Source: Martinezella lusitana (GTDB lineage Bacteria > Pseudomonadota > Alphaproteobacteria > Rhizobiales > Rhizobiaceae). From it: a stretch of 64,000 bases of DNA. The notes below the pieces were generated by a model that was not told where the DNA came from, did not search any database, and worked only from the letters and a program-made list of their open reading frames with translations. Both the position numbers and the translations under genes were made by a program. The stretch spans positions 18,108 to 82,107 of the forward strand of contig NZ_WUEY01000026.1 of the NCBI RefSeq assembly GCF_010668395.1, given 5' to 3'. This document shows, in pieces, positions 60,842 to 64,000 of this stretch (positions within the stretch are counted from its first letter, which is position 1; each line of letters starts with the position of its first letter).

Positions 60842-61870
60842 ATGCCTCATCGGGCTTTTTTTGCCTTCATATTGCCGTCGCTGATCCTGATGATCCTGTT
60901 TATCGCGTTACCGATCGTGTCGGTTGCGGTGCAGTCGCTGTACGTGCAGCATGAAAAGATCGTCGTGGAAACCGAGACCTGCGCACCTTTCGGTGGCTGC
61001 AAAAAGGAAACACGGGTGGATGCCGACGCGACGGCCAAACTGCGCCACGACGAACCTCTCGGCCATTTCAACGGTCTTGGAACCTATATCGACCGAAACC
61101 ATCTGGCCTTTGCGGAAATCGGTTCGATCATGGGTAACAACAAGGGTTTTGGCGATGCTGTAGCCCGCATCTACAGCCTGCCATTCTACAAGGCGCTTGC
61201 CTTCACGCTGGCCTATACCTTCGTCGTAACGCCACTCGCGATGGCGCTCGGCTTCTGCATCGCGCTTGGTGTCAACAATCTGTCTCCAGCCCTGAAGGGC
61301 CCGGTCATTTTCTTTTCTCTATTGCCGATGATCATCACGCCGCTTGTCGGCGCGCTCATCGTCTACTGGATGGTTTCCTCTCAAGGGATTCTGGGCGCGA
61401 CGCTTCAATCACTGGTTGGCGATCCAACGCTCTCGGTCGGATCGTCCGCCGTGCTGACATGGATAACGCTGCTCCTGTACGGCATCTGGAACAATGCGCC
61501 CTTTTCGTTCGTGGTATTCTATGCCGGCTTGCAGACCGTGCCTGCCGACACGCTCGAATCGGCAATGATCGACGGCGCAAGCCGCTGGGAGCGGATACGT
61601 TTCATCGTTATTCCGCATCTCGGCCCGCTTGCGACCTTCGTCGCCCTGGTTCAACTGATGGATAATTTTCGCGTGTTCGAGCCGGTCGTCGGCTTCAGCG
61701 CGGAGGCCAATGCAACATCGCTGTCCTGGTCGATATTCAACGACCTTCGAGGCCAGGTCGATCAGCTCTACGGTTCGGCGGCGGCAACGTCGATGATGAC
61801 GATCTTCGGTGTCATCATTCTTCTTTCCCCGGTTCTGGTGCGCACATGGCGCGAGTTTAACAGGCACTAG
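60842..61870 (+). CDS. Carbohydrate-type ABC transporter permease (MalF/UgpA class)
   Basis: 342 residues with about six TM segments. N-terminal TM1 is FFAFILPSLILMILFIALPIVSVAV. A periplasmic stretch of about 85 residues between TM1 and TM2 contains two Cys (Cys47 and Cys53 in ETCAPFGGCKKE), which could form a disulfide; this is longer than usual for the class. The EAA loop is ESAMIDGASRWERIRFIVIPHLGP. It forms the channel with the next gene product. It starts 93 bases after the binding-protein gene and ends 9 bases before the second permease. Confidence 0.92.
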   Translation: MPHRAFFAFILPSLILMILFIALPIVSVAVQSLYVQHEKIVVETETCAPFGGCKKETRVDADATAKLRHDEPLGHFNGLGTYIDRNHLAFAEIGSIMGNNKGFGDAVARIYSLPFYKALAFTLAYTFVVTPLAMALGFCIALGVNNLSPALKGPVIFFSLLPMIITPLVGALIVYWMVSSQGILGATLQSLVGDPTLSVGSSAVLTWITLLLYGIWNNAPFSFVVFYAGLQTVPADTLESAMIDGASRWERIRFIVIPHLGPLATFVALVQLMDNFRVFEPVVGFSAEANATSLSWSIFNDLRGQVDQLYGSAAATSMMTIFGVIILLSPVLVRTWREFNRH

Positions 61871-61879
61871 GAGCGCATC

Positions 61880-62761
61880 ATGATTCCCGCTGTACGCCGA
61901 CAACCGAAGTCCTTGAAGACCGTATCTCTTCTGCTTGTCCTGATATGGGTTTTCCTTGCTGCATTTCCGTTTGCCTGGACTGTCTGGGGTTCATTCAAGG
62001 TCGAGCAGGACTTTTTCTCGCGAGACTCCTGGTGGAATGCCGTCACCGGTGTTCGCACGATTGCCCAGACGGGAAGTGCTTTTACAAGCGGAGGCTACTA
62101 TGGTGCATGGGTCGTTCGCGATTTTGCATCATCGGTTTTCAATACCACCATCGTTACGATAGCTGTGGTCGTCATCTCGCTGACCTTCGGAACGCTGGGC
62201 GGCTATGCTCTATCTCGCTCGAGCCATCGCTACACTTTCTGGATTTTGATGGTGGCGCTGGTATTCCGGGCAATGCCGCATATTACGCTTGTATCCGGTT
62301 ATCTCCTGCCGTTCTTCCAGCTGAATATCTGGGGATACCTGCCGACCGCGATCATGGTGCTGGTGGCGATCAATCAACCGTTCACGCTCTGGATGCTTCA
62401 CTCCTTCTTTCTGTCCATACCCAAGGATCTCGACGAGAGCGCGATGGTCGACGGCTGCTCGCGCTTCCAGGCTTTTCGTCTCGTCGTCATTCCGGTGATG
62501 TGGCCGGGTGTGATCACGACAGGCCTCTTCTCCTTCCTTCTCGCCTATAATGATTTCGCAGTCACGGCGATGCTGCTGTCGCAGCCGAACCAGACGATGG
62601 TTCCGAAAATCGCGAGTTTCCTGGGTACGGTTCAACAGGACGGCAACGTCATGTTTGCCGTTGCGGCGGTGGTCTCCGCGACCGCGCCTCTTTTCCTCCT
62701 AGTCATGTTCTTCCAGCGCCAGATCGTCAGCGGCCTTACGGCGGGCGCAGTAAAGGGATAA
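61880..62761 (+). CDS. Carbohydrate-type ABC transporter permease (MalG/UgpE class)
   Basis: 293 residues with six TM segments. TM1 is VSLLLVLIWVFLAAFPFAWTVWGSF; the typical LGGYALSRSSHRYTFWILM and MLHSFFLSIPKDLDESAMVDGCSRFQAFRLVVIPVMWPGVIT (EAA loop) follow. Periplasmic part between TM1 and TM2 is longer than in MalG (SWWNAVTGVRTIAQTGSAFTSGGYY). Heterodimer partner of the permease encoded 9 bases upstream; 5 bases before the ATPase gene. AGGAG at its start. Confidence 0.93.
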   Translation: MIPAVRRQPKSLKTVSLLLVLIWVFLAAFPFAWTVWGSFKVEQDFFSRDSWWNAVTGVRTIAQTGSAFTSGGYYGAWVVRDFASSVFNTTIVTIAVVVISLTFGTLGGYALSRSSHRYTFWILMVALVFRAMPHITLVSGYLLPFFQLNIWGYLPTAIMVLVAINQPFTLWMLHSFFLSIPKDLDESAMVDGCSRFQAFRLVVIPVMWPGVITTGLFSFLLAYNDFAVTAMLLSQPNQTMVPKIASFLGTVQQDGNVMFAVAAVVSATAPLFLLVMFFQRQIVSGLTAGAVKG

Positions 62762-62766
62762 TTCAG

Positions 62767-63831
62767 ATGGCAGAAATCCGCCTCAAGAACGTTTCGAAGC
62801 GCTGGCACAATTTCGTTGGCGTCGACAACTTCAACCTTACGATCCATGACCGTGAATTTCTCGTTCTGCTTGGTCCGTCGGGCTGTGGAAAAACGACGAC
62901 CATGCGCATGATCGCGGGACTGGAGGATATCAGCGACGGCGAAATCTGGCTTGGCGACAGACTGGTCAACAAGCTGGAGCCGAAGGATCGCGACATCTCG
63001 ATGGTGTTCCAGAGTTACGGCCTCTACCCCAACATGAGCGTATACGAGAATATTCGCTTTCCATTGCGCGTGCGGCGCGTTCCCAAGGAACAGCATCATG
63101 AAAAGGTCATGCAGGCTGCAAAGATGGTCGAGCTGCTGGACTTTCTTGATCGGCGGCCGGCGGCCCTGTCGGGCGGGCAACGCCAGCGCGTAGCACTCGG
63201 TCGCGCGATCGTGCGGCAGCCCAACGTGTTTCTGATGGACGAGCCCCTGTCCAATCTCGACGCAAAGCTGCGCGTCTCCACGCGCGCCCAGATCAAGCAT
63301 CTTCAGCATACGCTGCAGGTTACCACGATCTATGTCACGCATGACCAGATCGAGGCCATGACACTGGCGGACCGCGTCGTCGTCATGAACAAGGGCATCG
63401 TTCAGCAGGTTGGAACGCCGACCGAAATCTATGACAATCCGGCCAACACATTCGTCGCCTCATTCATCGGCTCTCCGGCAATGAACCTTGTGCCGGGCGA
63501 GCTGAGAGACGGAACCTTTCTTGCCGACGGAATCAGCATCCCCTCCTTGCCGAGGGACACAAGCGGGCCGGTTACGCTGGGTTTCAGGGCCGAGGACGCA
63601 TCCCTCGTATCGGAGGGCGGGCAGTTTCGCGCGGACGTCTATTCCATGGAATTGCTTGGCGAAGCCACGATGGCGAGTTTCCGGATTGGCGAGCAGCTCG
63701 TCTCGATAAAATCAGACAAGTCCTATCGAGCCGAGATCGGGCAGCGCGTGCATGCCGTGATCCCCTCGTCGGCCTGTCACCTGTTCGATGCGAGGACCGG
63801 CACCCGCGTCTCGCAGCCACATAAATCCTGA
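62767..63831 (+). CDS. Carbohydrate-type ABC transporter ATP-binding protein (MalK/UgpC class)
   Basis: 354 residues. Walker A GPSGCGKTT (residues 36-44), Q-loop FQSYGLYPNMSV, signature LSGGQRQRVALGRAIV, Walker B VFLMDEPLSNLDAKLR and switch His in YVTHDQIEAMTLADRV. The C-terminal ~110 residues are the TOBE-like regulatory domain (IGSPAMNLVPGEL, GFRAEDASLV, DVYSMELLGEATMASFRI). It energises the importer formed by the two permeases. It is followed after 45 bases by a gene with AAGGAG that runs off the window. Confidence 0.95.
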   Translation: MAEIRLKNVSKRWHNFVGVDNFNLTIHDREFLVLLGPSGCGKTTTMRMIAGLEDISDGEIWLGDRLVNKLEPKDRDISMVFQSYGLYPNMSVYENIRFPLRVRRVPKEQHHEKVMQAAKMVELLDFLDRRPAALSGGQRQRVALGRAIVRQPNVFLMDEPLSNLDAKLRVSTRAQIKHLQHTLQVTTIYVTHDQIEAMTLADRVVVMNKGIVQQVGTPTEIYDNPANTFVASFIGSPAMNLVPGELRDGTFLADGISIPSLPRDTSGPVTLGFRAEDASLVSEGGQFRADVYSMELLGEATMASFRIGEQLVSIKSDKSYRAEIGQRVHAVIPSSACHLFDARTGTRVSQPHKS

Positions 63832-63876
63832 ACATATAGCGAAGCGGCCGTTGGTCTGGCCGCAAGGAGAACCATC

Positions 63877-64000
63877 ATGACGGTTAGTTATCTGAAGGTT
63901 GGGAAGACTGCGACGGAGCGTGCGGAGGAGGATGCGAAGGTTCGCTCGATTGTCGAGGCGACGCTGAAGGAGATCGAGACGCGCGGGGACGCGGCTGTCC
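63877..64000 (+). CDS. Histidinol-dehydrogenase-like protein, N-terminal part (cut by window edge)
   Basis: 41 residues from the ATG at 63877, with AAGGAG 7 bases upstream: MTVSYLKVGKTATERAEED, then VRSIVEATLKEIETRGDAAV. The start resembles HisD-family dehydrogenases that are not histidine-biosynthetic, such as HpsN (sulfopropanediol 3-dehydrogenase), which also begin MTVSYLK and have a helix ending EIE-x-RG-x-AV. The family oxidises a primary alcohol to an acid with 2 NAD+. It follows the importer genes, so a hydroxylated sulfonate, polyol or amino alcohol is a reasonable substrate. Evidence is thin because only the first helix is inside. Confidence 0.65.
   Translation, partial: MTVSYLKVGKTATERAEEDAKVRSIVEATLKEIETRGDAAV

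Noticed and set aside
1..64000. CRISPR arrays, tRNA or rRNA genes, complete insertion sequences, prophage genes
   Set aside because: Scanned by eye for regular repeats, cloverleaf ends and transposase DDE/HUH motifs; found none I could support. A tRNAscan and ISfinder search would settle it.

Overview
The window is GC-rich accessory DNA of an alphaproteobacterium, most likely from the Rhizobium/Ensifer/Agrobacterium group (Hyphomicrobiales). The pointers are a second FtsZ without the C-terminal tail, a ChoX-type choline-binding protein beside a BetI-like regulator, a GTG-started Xre-like protein of a type I associate with rhizobia, and a high density of ABC transporters and one-component regulators. 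I see no rRNA, tRNA, CRISPR array, transposase or replication gene. The content fits a large plasmid, chromid or catabolic region of a chromosome.

Layout. 1-3.3 kb: an AraC-type regulator cut by the left edge, divergent from a polar amino-acid ABC transporter (binding protein, permease, ATPase). 3.5-3.8 kb: a small Xre-like protein. 4.2-8.3 kb: a three-gene molybdenum hydroxylase (2Fe-2S subunit, triheme cytochrome c, Tat-exported Mo subunit). 8.3-20.7 kb: a redox/detoxification island with an OFA-type MFS carrier, a glutathione S-transferase, SnoaL-like and antibiotic-biosynthesis-monooxygenase (ABM) proteins, three short-chain dehydrogenases (SDR), an alpha/beta hydrolase, an Old Yellow Enzyme (OYE), a second MFS pump and a LysR regulator.

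21-32 kb: an unusual regulator array. An AraC regulator is followed by four large proteins that join an OmpR/CadC-like winged helix to a STAND/NB-ARC-like ATPase; two of the four carry a long, probably TPR-like C-terminus. A 99-residue ABM protein sits inside the array. 32.4-42.8 kb: an RND efflux pump (adaptor and transporter), then a four-gene operon (zinc-less alcohol dehydrogenase, OYE, SnoaL, SDR), a LysR regulator and a third MFS pump. A 26-bp element occurs on both sides of that LysR gene, which suggests one regulon.

43-52.9 kb: a DUF3455 protein, a Tat-exported Fe/Mn superoxide dismutase with an ECF sigma/anti-sigma pair, FtsZ2, a CynR-like LysR divergent from a fumarylacetoacetase-family hydrolase, a ChoX-like binding protein plus hydrolase controlled by a TetR/BetI-like repressor with a near-perfect operator, and a TylF-like methyltransferase.

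53-64 kb: a catabolic locus around a DeoR/GlpR regulator. Leftward run a GlpA-like FAD dehydrogenase with a BFD-type 2Fe-2S tail, a second FAD oxidoreductase and an FGGY kinase. Rightward run a double SnoaL-like protein, a complete carbohydrate-type ABC importer and the start of a histidinol-dehydrogenase-like gene cut by the right edge. The set fits uptake and oxidation of a polyol or small hydroxylated acid or sulfonate; the substrate cannot be read from sequence.

The best candidates for something undescribed are the four-member winged-helix/STAND array with its embedded ABM protein, the LysR-linked OYE/SDR/SnoaL regulon, and the 21-bp-period operator of the DeoR locus.
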